From Tumebacillus lacus (lineage in GTDB: Bacteria; Bacillota; Bacilli; Tumebacillales; Tumebacillaceae): a stretch of 64,000 nt of DNA. The stretch lies in contig NZ_JAPMLT010000002.1 of assembly GCF_026410385.1 (NCBI RefSeq), positions 62,001 through 126,000 on the forward strand. Reading direction: 5' to 3'. Of this stretch, positions 42,812 to 51,248 are shown in pieces. Position numbers and translations under genes: made by a program. Every line of letters starts with the position of its first letter. The first letter of the stretch is position 1. The notes under the pieces are model-generated. The model did no database searches. It saw only the letters and a program-made list of their open reading frames with translations, and was not told the DNA's origin.

Positions 42812-43147
42812 GTGACAGCACCGCCTAGCGACCAGCCGCACCTGTACATCCATTGTGAAGATGCGACGCGTGCAAGAAACTGGTACATCCGCGTCTTGGG
42901 TCTGACAGAAGACCTGAGTTGCGGCAGTCAACGCCTCCTGTTGATCGACTGGGGCAAAGACAACTACGTCCCGATCTGTAAATCCCCGCAACTCCACGTT
43001 CGAACACCTGACATTCACTCCGCCTACGCCGACTTGCAAACCCGCGGCGTTACCCCCGTCGACACCATCCATCCCTGCGAAGACGGACTCCTCGCCTTCC
43101 ACATCAAAGACTCCGAAGGCAACCTGATCCGCATCCTGCACGAGTAA
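42812..43147 (+). CDS. VOC-family protein
   Basis: The 111-residue protein starts at a GTG after CGGAGGGA. It has the glyoxalase-fold pattern PHLYIHCEDATRARNWYIRVLGL at the start and LLAFHIKDSEGNLIRILHE at the end, with His and Glu as possible metal ligands. The substrate is not known. Confidence 0.8.
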   Translation: MTAPPSDQPHLYIHCEDATRARNWYIRVLGLTEDLSCGSQRLLLIDWGKDNYVPICKSPQLHVRTPDIHSAYADLQTRGVTPVDTIHPCEDGLLAFHIKDSEGNLIRILHE

Positions 43148-43184
43148 AAATCGCGCCTCCTCACCGGGAAGCGCGATTTTTTTC
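43147..43184 (+). terminator. Terminator of the VOC gene
   Basis: AAAAATCGCGC pairs with GCGCGATTTTT across a GC-rich loop and is followed by T residues. Confidence 0.85.
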
Positions 43185-43237
43185 TTGACAGCCGACCTGT
43201 CCATCCACTATTTTGTAATTAGAAAACAATCTAATTA
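43185..43237 (+). promoter_or_regulatory. Promoter with palindromic operator
   Basis: TTGACA (43185-43190) and TATTTT (43209-43214) are 18 bp apart. Directly after it TAATTAGA (43216-43223) and TCTAATTA (43230-43237) form a perfect 8-bp inverted repeat with a 6-bp centre, and TCTAAT-type half sites repeat to 43250. A repressor bound here would block the YhfC gene. No regulator gene is adjacent. Confidence 0.6.
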
Positions 43238-43282
43238 TCTAATCATCTAACCAAATCCATCTCCCAAAGGAGGCACTCCCTC

Positions 43283-44056
43283 ATGATCTCCACCACCTCC
43301 ATGATCATGCAAATCTTGGCCATCCTGATATCGGTCGCCTTTCCCGTCGCCCTGATCCTCTACTTCCGCCGTCGGGGCGGCCTGTCGTGGAAAGCGGTCG
43401 CGTTTGGCGCACTGGTCTGGTTCCTCTTTTCGCAAGTGCTGGAAAAAGGGCTCCACCTCTACATGTTCCAGTTCAACGGCACCACGGCAGAATGGCTCAA
43501 ACAGCCCCTGTTCTACGCGCTCTACGGCGGGCTGGCAGCCGGGATCTTCGAAGAGGTCGGCCGCTACGTCGCGTTCCGCTACTGGCTGAAAGACCGTCGC
43601 GAGCGCCTTGACGGGATCTCGTTCGGGATCGGTCACGGCGGCCTCGAAGCGATCTTGATCGCGTTGACGCTCGGCGTGTCCAACCTCGTCTACATGAACC
43701 TGCTCAACGCCGGCACGTTCGACACCACGCTCGGCAGCCAAGTGCCGGCCGAGACGGTCGCTCAGATCAAATCGTCTTTGCTCGACTCCTCGCCGCTCCT
43801 GCACCTGCTCGGCGGATTCGAGCGCATTGCCGCTCTCTTCCTGCATATCGCCTTCTCGCTGATCGTCCTGCTCGGCGTGCGCAGCGGCCGCATCTCCTAT
43901 CTGTTCTGTGCGATCCTGCTCCACGCGGGCGTTGACATTGTGGCCGCCTACGCGACCGCCGCCAAATGGAACCTCTACCTGCTCGAAGCGATTCTTTTCG
44001 TCTTTGGCGCCGTCGCCTTCTGGTACATCGGCCGCACGAAACGACTGTTCCACTAA
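43283..44056 (+). CDS. YhfC-family intramembrane metalloprotease
   Basis: The 257-residue protein has seven or eight membrane helices and the motifs AGIFEEVGRYVAFRYWLKDR (EExxR) and SFGIGHGGLEA (H near the second), which match YhfC, a CAAX-protease-related glutamic-type family. Such proteins process peptides or sense envelope state; none is well characterised. It follows an AAAGGAGGC ribosome site and the operator described above. It ends in a charged tail (RTKRLFH). Confidence 0.82.
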   Translation: MISTTSMIMQILAILISVAFPVALILYFRRRGGLSWKAVAFGALVWFLFSQVLEKGLHLYMFQFNGTTAEWLKQPLFYALYGGLAAGIFEEVGRYVAFRYWLKDRRERLDGISFGIGHGGLEAILIALTLGVSNLVYMNLLNAGTFDTTLGSQVPAETVAQIKSSLLDSSPLLHLLGGFERIAALFLHIAFSLIVLLGVRSGRISYLFCAILLHAGVDIVAAYATAAKWNLYLLEAILFVFGAVAFWYIGRTKRLFH

Positions 44057-44164
44057 ATCAAATGCCTCCCGCCTTCGGGCACTCCTGCGAACCGATCGAT
44101 CCCGCCGACCATAAACTGACGGAGGGCATCTGTGCAGGATGCCCGAAAAAAGGAGGCTTTTCGC

Positions 44165-44683
44165 ATGTACGGAACGTATTTCCTCCCCGTCACCTACCGC
44201 TCCACGAGCGAAACGCGCGCCCCGCTCCAAGCATACGCCCACATCCAGGGCGGACCGCTCGCGCCCGGTCTGCGCGGTCTCGTCTGGTTTCGCGACCTGA
44301 CGTACGGCACCGAAGTCTCTGTCGAAGTGACCGGCCTGCCCGCCTACACACCCGGCGGTCCCGATCGCGACCCGATCGGCCCGCACGGATTTCACATCCA
44401 TCAGTCGGGCAACTGCGCCGTCGGTGACCCGAACGATCCGTTCCAAGGGGCAGGCGGCCACTGGAATCCGACCAACCAACCGCACGGCAACCACGCCGGC
44501 GACATGCCCAACCTGTTCTCCAACAACGGCTATGCCCGCATGAGCTTTTTCACCAACAAATTCCGCGTCCAAGACATCATCGGCAAAGCGGTGATCATCC
44601 ACCAAAGCCCGGACGACTATCGCACCCAACCGGCCGGAGACGCGGGCAAACGCCTGGCCTGCGGTTTGATTCGCGGCCGCTGA
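44165..44683 (+). CDS. sodC: Copper-zinc superoxide dismutase family protein
   Basis: The 172-residue protein has GFHIHQSGNC (two Cu His and a disulfide Cys), GAGGHWNPTNQPHGNHAGDMPNL (bridging and zinc His, zinc Asp) and VIIHQSPDDYRTQPAGDAGKRLACGLI (Cu His, second Cys). All metal ligands appear present. The ATG at 44165 with AAAAGGAGG shows no signal peptide, unlike most bacterial SodC, so it may be cytoplasmic or exported by another route. It removes superoxide. Confidence 0.85.
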   Translation: MYGTYFLPVTYRSTSETRAPLQAYAHIQGGPLAPGLRGLVWFRDLTYGTEVSVEVTGLPAYTPGGPDRDPIGPHGFHIHQSGNCAVGDPNDPFQGAGGHWNPTNQPHGNHAGDMPNLFSNNGYARMSFFTNKFRVQDIIGKAVIIHQSPDDYRTQPAGDAGKRLACGLIRGR

Positions 44684-44711
44684 CCGCACAACACCCACAG
44701 CAACCGCACAC

Positions 44712-44749
44712 AAAAAAGCAGGAGGCCGCCGACGCCTCCTGCTTTTTTA
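44712..44749. terminator. Bidirectional terminator, sodC/gluQ
   Basis: GCAGGAGGC pairs with GCCTCCTGC, flanked by A6 and T6, between two convergent genes. Confidence 0.9.
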
Positions 44750-45712
44750 TTCCCCTGCCAAACGGCGCAACAGGCTCTCGCTGACCGCCACCGGATCGCT
44801 CGGCACCTTCGCCAGATCAAACGCCCCGATCATCTCCCTTGCTGTCATCCGCTCCGGCCGTTCGACCAGCCCGCCGAGCCACGCCAACTGGCCGACCACC
44901 TCTTCCGCCCCTGTGCCCGCCTCCCGGATCGCCGCCAGCGTCAGAGACTTGTCCCGCTTTGACAGCCGCTGTCCGTCCGGGCCGCAGAGCAGCGGCACAT
45001 GGGCAAACTGCGGCGGCTTCAGGCCGAGTGCCGCATACAGCCACAACTGGCGAGGCGTTGAGCAGAGCAGATCATAGCCGCGCAGGACATCGGTGATCCC
45101 CATCGCCGCATCATCCAGCACCACGGCGAGCTGATACCCGAACATCCCGTCCGCCCGCTTGACCACAAAATCTCCGCCGCTGCCTGCTACCGTCTCTTGC
45201 CGCCCGGCCAAGAGGTCGACAAACCCGAGCGGCTCGTCCGGCATCGCAAATCGCATCGACGGCACCTTCACCGCCGCCTTTTCCGCCTGTTCGTCCGCGC
45301 TCAGACGGCGGCAGTTCCCCGGATACACCGGCCCCTCCGACCCGAGCCCGTGCGGGGCACTTGCGATCTTCATCAGTTCCGACCGCGAGCAATAGCACGG
45401 ATACAGCCAGCCGTCTTGCAACAGCCGCCGCAGCGCGTCGTCGTACCGCTCCTCCCGCTCGCTTTGCCGGTACGGTGCACAGGGTCCTCCCCGATCCGGT
45501 CCTTCGTCCCAGTCGATGCCGAGCCAAAGCAGGTCCTCGACGAGCTGCGCGGCGTACTCCGGCTTGGAACGCGCCTTGTCGATATCCTCGATCCGCAGCA
45601 CATATTCACCGCCTTCGCTGCGGATCTGCCACCATGACAGCAGCGCCGTCCACGCATTGCCCAGATGCAGGTGCCCGGATGGCGTCGGGGCAAACCGTCC
45701 GCGTTTCTTCAT
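44747..45712 (-). CDS. gluQ: Glutamyl-Q tRNA(Asp) synthetase
   Basis: The 321-residue protein is a GluRS catalytic core without the anticodon-binding domain. It has RFAPTPSGHLHLGNAWTALLSW (HIGH-type), VLRIEDIDKARS, CYCSRSEL with a later YPGNC (zinc site) and GQRLSKRDKSLTLA (KMSKS-type). It glutamylates queuosine in tRNA(Asp), not the tRNA acceptor end. The ATG at 45712 has GGAGGG seven bases upstream; an in-frame TTG at 45718 lies two codons earlier. Confidence 0.92.
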   Translation of the reverse strand: MKKRGRFAPTPSGHLHLGNAWTALLSWWQIRSEGGEYVLRIEDIDKARSKPEYAAQLVEDLLWLGIDWDEGPDRGGPCAPYRQSEREERYDDALRRLLQDGWLYPCYCSRSELMKIASAPHGLGSEGPVYPGNCRRLSADEQAEKAAVKVPSMRFAMPDEPLGFVDLLAGRQETVAGSGGDFVVKRADGMFGYQLAVVLDDAAMGITDVLRGYDLLCSTPRQLWLYAALGLKPPQFAHVPLLCGPDGQRLSKRDKSLTLAAIREAGTGAEEVVGQLAWLGGLVERPERMTAREMIGAFDLAKVPSDPVAVSESLLRRLAGE

Positions 45713-45790
45713 GTGCAAACCCTCCGTTCGTCCGTTCAGTCCATACCAGTATTATGAAAGAAAAGAGGAGAGTTTGCCAATCCGGGCAAC

Positions 45791-45820
45791 AAAAAACCAC
45801 CGAAAATGGTCGGTGGTTTT
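45791..45820 (-). terminator. Terminator of the MBL hydrolase gene
   Basis: ACCACCGA pairs with TCGGTGGT, with T6 on the minus strand, overlapping the stop codon. Confidence 0.85.
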
Positions 45821-46638
45821 CATCCCTTTACGTATCGGCCGTGCTCCGGGATCGCCATCGTGTCAAACTCGCGGGCGAGCTTCGAAAGCCCTTGCGCCAG
45901 TTCTTCGCCTTGCATCGGCAGCCCGTGCCCGGTGACGACGACGCGAGGTTTGAGCCGCTCCAACTTTTTCACCGAGTTCCACGCCGCCTCCCAATCGGGC
46001 GTAAAATACATCGGCGGCCCGTGGATCTCCTGTTCCTGCGTCAACACGTGCCACACCGACTCCTGCTTGGTCGTGATAAACGCATCTCCTGAGATCATCG
46101 TCCGATCCGACTCCCGGAACAGCGAGATGTGCCCCTGCGTATGCCCAGGCGTGTGGATCGACTGCCAGCCCGGCAGAACAGGGATGCTGCCGTCCGTCGG
46201 CAAGGCGCGCACGCGCTCTCCAAGGTCGATCGGGTCGTTCGGGAACATCGGCGACATCATCGCCACGAGCCCGCCGCCGACCGTCGGGTCCGGCTCCGGA
46301 TAGGCCATCTTTCCGGTGAGATAAGGCATTTCGAGCGCATGCGCATACACCGGCACCTGCCATTTCTCGAGCAATTCATGGAGAGCTCCGACGTGATCAA
46401 AATGCCCGTGCGTCAAAAGGATCGCCTTCGGAGGCCGCTGCCCGTACCGCTCTTCAGCCGCCTCGATGATCTTCCCCGCATAGCCGCGGACCCCGGCATC
46501 GACCAGCACATAGTCGTCGCTCCCCGGCTCCCCGACAAACACCACATTCACAATCGCCGTCCGCAAACACAACACATCGCGCAACACCGCAAGGCCGTGT
46601 ACGTGACGATCCTCCTCATGAACCGATTGCGTCTCCAT
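45820..46638 (-). CDS. MBL-fold metallo-hydrolase
   Basis: The protein of about 272 residues has the metal motif LTHGHFDHVGALHELL (HxHxDH), PGWQSIHTPGHTQGHISLF, MISGDAFITTKQES and RVVVTGHGLPMQG. These are glyoxalase II/lactonase-like features, with two zinc or iron ions. The substrate is unknown. ATG 46638 with AGGAGGTGGCC is preferred over the ATG at 46719. Confidence 0.87.
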   Translation of the reverse strand: METQSVHEEDRHVHGLAVLRDVLCLRTAIVNVVFVGEPGSDDYVLVDAGVRGYAGKIIEAAEERYGQRPPKAILLTHGHFDHVGALHELLEKWQVPVYAHALEMPYLTGKMAYPEPDPTVGGGLVAMMSPMFPNDPIDLGERVRALPTDGSIPVLPGWQSIHTPGHTQGHISLFRESDRTMISGDAFITTKQESVWHVLTQEQEIHGPPMYFTPDWEAAWNSVKKLERLKPRVVVTGHGLPMQGEELAQGLSKLAREFDTMAIPEHGRYVKG

Positions 46639-46708
46639 CCAAGGCCACCTCCTGAAAAAAGGGTTCTCCTCCGTATCGTCTGCCATTGCAGGCAAAAACA
46701 TCCCCCGC

Positions 46709-47221
46709 TCAATCTTCATACAACTTCCCCGCCGCGTCTGATACTCGTAACGTCACGTCTTTTCCCTGATCCTCCATCGCTTCCAGCAGCGTCACATCCC
46801 AACGACCGGACTCCACATACTTCACCCCGCGAACCACTGGCACATTCCAGTCGGACGCACCGACCAGAGCGGCCGCCACCGCTTGCTCCGGCGTCAGGCG
46901 AGCCCCCGCCGGTTTCTCCTGCGGGATCACCGCGATGCTCCTCGCCGCTCCTTGGCCTGGATACGATGTGAGAATCGGACCGTCAAAATACACCTGCACC
47001 TTCTGCCCGACATGGATCGACGCGTCGGTCGTCTTCACCCAGACCGCGTTGTAAAACATCCGCTCGACCTGCTTCCCCACCGGATCGACCACCAACACCC
47101 GGTCCCCCTCCCGTTTCACGACATGTCCTGCCATGCCAAAAGGCTCCTCCTCCGCAGCACAACCTGCCAAACCGACTGCCAACACCAATGCGACCAACAC
47201 AGCAAAAAAACGCTTCCACAT
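46709..47221 (-). CDS. Lipoprotein with DUF3221-like domain
   Basis: The protein of about 170 residues has a lipoprotein signal (KRFFAVLVALVLAVGLAGC, Cys about residue 21) followed by GMAGHVVKREGDRVLVVDP and VWVKTTDASIHVGQKVQVYFDG, the small barrel of DUF3221 proteins, and a C-terminal PepSY-like part. It is probably anchored to the outside of the membrane. The ATG at 47221 follows AGAGGTGCT. Confidence 0.75.
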   Translation of the reverse strand: MWKRFFAVLVALVLAVGLAGCAAEEEPFGMAGHVVKREGDRVLVVDPVGKQVERMFYNAVWVKTTDASIHVGQKVQVYFDGPILTSYPGQGAARSIAVIPQEKPAGARLTPEQAVAAALVGASDWNVPVVRGVKYVESGRWDVTLLEAMEDQGKDVTLRVSDAAGKLYED

Positions 47222-47290
47222 AACAGAGCACCTCTCTCGTCTCGATCTGCTATGCATACAGTCGCCTCTGCCCTCTCCCGCGTTACAAAT

Positions 47291-47320
47291 CGAAAAAACC
47301 CTGCCGTTTCCAGCAGGGTC
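47291..47320 (-). terminator. Terminator of the DUF421 gene
   Basis: On the minus strand ACCCTGC pairs with GCAGGGT and is followed by TTTTTT, 14 bp after the stop at 47334. Confidence 0.8.
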
Positions 47321-47333
47321 CCCTCTTTTTTGC

Positions 47334-47996
47334 TCAATGAAGATCCTCTCGCCGATCCACATACAAACTCCCGTCCTCCTGCAACTCCACAAAGAACACA
47401 TCTTCCAAACTCTCGACGCCTTCCTGCCGCAGTTTGCTCTCCAGCCATTCGCGGGTGCGATGCAACTTCGCGAGATTGCGCTCGACCAGTTGTCCGTCCA
47501 CGATCAACTCCGTCGGCAAAAAGCGGCGGCGATTTTGCGGCGGCTTGACTTTTTTCAGCACGCTCAGTTCCCCGTTCGGCTCCAAAATCGCATAGTCCAC
47601 CTCGCCCACGGAAAACACATCTTTATTTCGCAACAGCATGCTCAGATCGTCCATGTTCAACCGATTCGAAGCCATCGCCCGCTCCAGCACCCGTCCCTCT
47701 TTGATCACAATCGTCGGCTCGCCGTCGAGCAGCACCCGCGCCTTGGACGACTTCAAAGAGGCGAACTCCACCACCAGCGTCAAAACCGCCCACAGCACCA
47801 TGCCCGTGACGCCGTCGAGCACCGTGATATCGCGATGCACCACCATGTCCCCGGCGATGTTGCCCAGCGCGATCCCCGTGATGTACGTGAAAAACGTCAT
47901 CTGACTGATCTGCTTTTTCCCCAAAATGCGCGTCAACATCAGCAACACCACAAATCCCACGAGCGTCCGCAACGAAGTCACGAGCACCGATTCCAT
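47334..47996 (-). CDS. DUF421/YetF-family membrane protein
   Basis: The protein of about 220 residues has three N-terminal membrane helices (VTSLRTLVGFVVLLMLTRILGK, then GIALGNIAGDMVVH) and a cytoplasmic part with GRVLERAMASNRLNMDDLSM and VDYAILEPNGELSVLKK, typical of YetF/YrbG. The family is linked to spore germination and membrane stress in Bacillus; the mechanism is unknown. The ATG at 47996 follows GAGGGA. Confidence 0.85.
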   Translation of the reverse strand: MESVLVTSLRTLVGFVVLLMLTRILGKKQISQMTFFTYITGIALGNIAGDMVVHRDITVLDGVTGMVLWAVLTLVVEFASLKSSKARVLLDGEPTIVIKEGRVLERAMASNRLNMDDLSMLLRNKDVFSVGEVDYAILEPNGELSVLKKVKPPQNRRRFLPTELIVDGQLVERNLAKLHRTREWLESKLRQEGVESLEDVFFVELQEDGSLYVDRREDLH

Positions 47997-48063
47997 ACCA
48001 TCCCTCGATTCCGGCAGTACTTGCACTCTCTCCTAGCATAGACCACAATCTCGGCAATACAAA

Positions 48064-48094
48064 CAACCCTCCGACCGTTCCAGTCAGAGGGTTG
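48064..48094 (-). terminator. Terminator after the PrcB-domain gene
   Basis: AACAACCCTC-type arms pair (GAGGGTTGTT) with T residues on the minus strand, 26 bp after the stop at 48120. Confidence 0.8.
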
Positions 48095-48119
48095 TTTGCT
48101 GTTGATTCTGCCGTTCCGC

Positions 48120-48821
48120 CTACAAAGCCAACGCCTCGCTGTTGACCACCGCAATCGGTTTGACCGCTCTGGCAAATCGCACCACCGTCTGCGGATACGT
48201 AATCGCCTGCAACGGGATCTCATCCGGCCCTGGGGCGGTCAGAGACACCGTCACTTCGGTGCGCCCTGCCGTCTCCGCCACGTTTGTCACCTCGATGGCA
48301 TAGCCGCCCGTGTAGCGTTCGCCCGCTGTGAGGATCAGGTACATATCCTCGCCGCTGCGCTGCGTCACCGCTCCCACCTTGCCTTGCAGGGACAGCGCCG
48401 TCTCTTGCACCTCCTGCGGGAGCGTCGACAGGTCGGTGATCACCTCATAGCCGGACACCTCCGTCCCCGGCGTCGCTCCGATCCGGGCCTGCGTCCGCTG
48501 CGTGATCGTTCCGAGCTCCGCACGGGTGAGCTTCAACTCCCCGTGGAACAACTGCCCGTCCCCGAGCATGATCCCCAGTGCATACAGCGTCGAAACCGCC
48601 TGCTGCTGTACCAGCGTCATCGTGTTGAGATCCGCAAACGGAGCGGGCAGCCCTCCGGCGATCCCCATATTCATCGGCGGCAACGCGCCTGCCAAAACCA
48701 CAGCCGCTTCTGCCCGCGAGATCCAATCCCCCGGCTCTCCGTCCATTTTCGCCCGCAGACCGATCTGATTCAACTCCTCCAAAAACACCATCCGGGTCAC
48801 TTTCTCGTTGTTCGCGGCCAT
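48120..48821 (-). CDS. PrcB-domain protein with SLH-like N-terminal half
   Basis: The 233-residue protein has an N-terminal half like an S-layer homology module (ISRAEAAVVLAGAL, VSTLYALGIMLGDGQLFHGELKLTRAE) and a C-terminal half matching PrcB_C (DMYLILTAGERYTGGYAIEVTNVAE, then ITYPQTVVRF). PrcB was described as part of a protease complex. There is no signal peptide, so a cell-wall site is uncertain. ATG follows AGGAGGCG. The pairing of the two modules is uncommon. Confidence 0.72.
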   Translation of the reverse strand: MAANNEKVTRMVFLEELNQIGLRAKMDGEPGDWISRAEAAVVLAGALPPMNMGIAGGLPAPFADLNTMTLVQQQAVSTLYALGIMLGDGQLFHGELKLTRAELGTITQRTQARIGATPGTEVSGYEVITDLSTLPQEVQETALSLQGKVGAVTQRSGEDMYLILTAGERYTGGYAIEVTNVAETAGRTEVTVSLTAPGPDEIPLQAITYPQTVVRFARAVKPIAVVNSEALAL

Positions 48822-49015
48822 ATCAAAACGCCTCCTTCTACGAGTTCACCCTTCTCTCGCCCATTGTGCTCCTCAATGTATTCACGATCAACTCGATCAA
48901 TATCTTCTTTTTGACTTTACTGATTCAAAATACTGTCCTCCAAGACCCCGCTATGCTCGAACAGCGGGCTCTATTATAATAAAGAAAACTGTTTTTTCCA
49001 AGAGGAGGAAATCAA

Positions 49016-49534
49016 ATGCCCGAAGAGTTCGTACTCGAAGAACTGACCGAGATCTCCCCGCACGATCTGGAGAGCCTCTCCCGCCTGCTGGTCGATGTGG
49101 TGGCAGACGGAGCCGCCGTCGGCTTTCTGCCCCCGATCACCCCGGACGAAGCTGCAACATACTGGCAATCTGTGCTCGCCCCCGACGCCATCCTCTGGGT
49201 CGCCCGCTGGCAAGGCGAGATCGTCGGCTCAATCCAATTGCACCTCGCCACCAAAGCAAACGGCACCCACCGCGCCGAGATCGCAAAACTCATGGTCCAC
49301 CCGACCGCAAGGCGCAAAGGAATCGCCCAACACCTGATGGCCGCCGCCGAATCACGCGCCCGAAGCGAAGCCCGCACCCTGCTCATCCTCGACACCCGTG
49401 CAGGCGACCCCTCCAACACCCTCTACCGCTCCCTCGGCTACACCGAAGCAGGCCAAATCCCCCACTACGCCCGCTCCGCCGACGGCACCTTGCACACGAC
49501 GGTGCTGTACTACAAGTCATTCCCTTCCGACTAG
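49016..49534 (+). CDS. GNAT-family N-acetyltransferase
   Basis: The 172-residue protein has the acetyl-CoA motif VHPTARRKGIAQHLMAAAESRARS and LDTRAGDPSNTLYRSLGYTEAG. GNAT enzymes acetylate small molecules or protein N-termini. The substrate is not known. The ATG follows AAGAGGAGG. Confidence 0.88.
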   Translation: MPEEFVLEELTEISPHDLESLSRLLVDVVADGAAVGFLPPITPDEAATYWQSVLAPDAILWVARWQGEIVGSIQLHLATKANGTHRAEIAKLMVHPTARRKGIAQHLMAAAESRARSEARTLLILDTRAGDPSNTLYRSLGYTEAGQIPHYARSADGTLHTTVLYYKSFPSD

Positions 49535-49602
49535 AAGAGCAAGAAACAGGACGAAATCCCACCCGGTCGCTTGCTATAGTGAGTGCGAAAGGATGGGATG
49601 AA

Positions 49603-50373
49603 ATGAACAACATTCAGAAATTCAACGAATTGCACCACGGAGAGCGCCTCTTATTTTTAGGGAATGCCTGGGACTTACTGTCTGCATTGGCACTTGAAAA
49701 AGCGGGATTCCAAGCGATCGGCACGACCAGTTGGGGCATTGCACAGTCGCTCGGCTTTGAGGACGGAGAAAAGATGGATTTTAAGACCCATCTCGAAGTG
49801 ATCAAGAGAATCGTCGACCACGTTCGCATCCCGGTTTCCGCAGACATTGAAGCCGGCTATGGAGAAGACACGCACACGATCTTGGAGCATGTACTTCGAA
49901 CCGCAGACCTCGGCGTGGCAGGCATCAACATCGAAGATTCTTTGAAAAGAAGGCCGGGCCTGCGCGCTGCAAAGGAGCATGCTGAGCTGTTGTCAAAAAT
50001 CAGAACTGCTCTCGACCAGCGCGGGTTTGCCGATTTCTTCCTCAACGCCAGAATCGATACGTATTTCCAACTCGACGATCCTCTGCCGGAGACGCTCACC
50101 CGAGCCGCCGTCTATGTGGAACACGGGGCCAGCGGGATCTTCGTGCCCGGACTCAAGGACGAAGACGAGATCCGAACGGTCGCCGTACAGGTGTCGGCCC
50201 CGCTGAACCTTCTCTCCTTGCCGGGGCTGACCAACTGCAAAAAGCTCGCGGAACTCGGTGTGAAACGGTTCAGTATCGGCAATGCGCTGTCCGACCAACT
50301 GGCCGCATTCGCAGAAAAAAGCGCGGTACGCCTGTTCGAAGCACAGGATACCGCTGCACTCTATCCCAATTGA
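49603..50373 (+). CDS. Isocitrate lyase/PEP mutase superfamily protein
   Basis: The 256-residue protein has FLGNAWDLLSALALEKAG, VSADIEAGYGED, VAGINIEDS, FLNARIDTYF, ASGIFVPGL and a C-terminal RFSIGNALSD. It is the short (beta/alpha)8 form, like oxaloacetate decarboxylase or 2-methylisocitrate lyase-like enzymes. The reaction cannot be fixed. ATG 49603 follows GAAAGGATGGG; the much longer upstream frame is a coincidence that runs through the acetyltransferase gene. Confidence 0.8.
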   Translation: MNNIQKFNELHHGERLLFLGNAWDLLSALALEKAGFQAIGTTSWGIAQSLGFEDGEKMDFKTHLEVIKRIVDHVRIPVSADIEAGYGEDTHTILEHVLRTADLGVAGINIEDSLKRRPGLRAAKEHAELLSKIRTALDQRGFADFFLNARIDTYFQLDDPLPETLTRAAVYVEHGASGIFVPGLKDEDEIRTVAVQVSAPLNLLSLPGLTNCKKLAELGVKRFSIGNALSDQLAAFAEKSAVRLFEAQDTAALYPN

Positions 50374-50394
50374 CCAAACACAGGAGGTGCGGCA

Positions 50395-50970
50395 ATGGCT
50401 GCTCTTTCTCTCTCTTTTGACGAGATGTGGGAGAAGATCATCGCTTGTGACAGCTCGTACGACAATTTATTTTACACAGCCGTGAAAACTACCAAGATCT
50501 ATTGCCGCCCCTCCTGTAAAGCCAGAAAACCGTTGCGGGTCAACGTCACCTTCTACCCGACTATCCCCGAAGCGGAAGCAGCCGGTTATCGCGCATGCAA
50601 GAGATGCCAACCGGACATCGCTCAAGCGCCGCAGGCGGGTCTCGTTACAAACGTCAAGGCATTTCTGGTGGAACACTACAAAGAAAAACTGGTGCTGCAA
50701 GACATCTCCCAACATGTCGGTATCAGCGCGTACTATCTGGATCGGTTGTTCAAACAGCACACGGCGGACACTCCGCGCGCCTATTTGGAAAAGATCCGAG
50801 TCGACAAAGCGGCTCATCTGTTGTCGAGCACCCACCTGACCAATCTTGAGATCTGTTATGAAGTCGGATTTCAAAGCACGTCCGCTTTCTATAGAGTGTT
50901 TCGCCGTTATAAACAGTGCTCCCCAGCTGAATATCGGCTGGCTAATGCGAATCGTCCTATTCAACCATGA
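50395..50970 (+). CDS. adaA: Ada-like DNA methylphosphotriester sensor/activator
   Basis: The 191-residue protein has an N-terminal Ada metal-binding domain with IYCRPSCKARKP and ACKRCQPD (four zinc Cys; the first accepts methyl) and a C-terminal AraC-type HTH (LVLQDISQHVGISAYYLDRLFKQH, then GFQSTSAFYRVFRRYKQCSPAEYR). As in B. subtilis AdaA, methyl transfer from phosphotriesters would activate alkylation-repair genes. No adaB or alkA follows. Start follows AGGAGGTGCGG. Confidence 0.9.
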   Translation: MAALSLSFDEMWEKIIACDSSYDNLFYTAVKTTKIYCRPSCKARKPLRVNVTFYPTIPEAEAAGYRACKRCQPDIAQAPQAGLVTNVKAFLVEHYKEKLVLQDISQHVGISAYYLDRLFKQHTADTPRAYLEKIRVDKAAHLLSSTHLTNLEICYEVGFQSTSAFYRVFRRYKQCSPAEYRLANANRPIQP

Positions 50971-51154
50971 TCAGGTGGACATCGAATACAACTGGAATGC
51001 ATCGCCCCCTGACCCTTATCCTCCCCCAACTCCAAACCTCCTGCTCCACCCACCCGCTCTTGCTCAGCTTCCACCCCCGGAATCAGCAGAAGAGATCTTT
51101 CTGAAACTTGATTTCGAGCAACTGGACACCGCCTTTGAACGGAGTTCCCAGTGA
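50945..51154 (+). pseudogene. Possible short remnant after adaA
   Basis: A frame overlapping the adaA end reads MRIVLFNHDQVDIEYNWNAS and then a Pro-rich run. The first part loosely resembles the last strand of large serine recombinases, but nothing upstream continues it. It may be a decayed gene end or chance. Confidence 0.2.
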
Positions 51155-51248
51155 ATGGGGGTACTTAAGTGAGTGCAAAGTTACAGATTTGGATCACAAA
51201 TTATTTGTATAATGGAAGGTATCAATAAAATGAAATGGAGAGATTTTC

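Noticed and set aside
43247-44713. Minus-strand frame of 488 codons opposite the YhfC and sodC genes
   Set aside because: Antisense shadow; Val/Gly/Asp/Arg-rich composition typical of shadow frames, and the plus-strand genes have clear motifs.
48808-49602. Upstream extension of the PEP mutase-like gene
   Set aside because: It runs antisense or out of frame through the acetyltransferase gene; the ATG at 49603 with its ribosome site is the true start.
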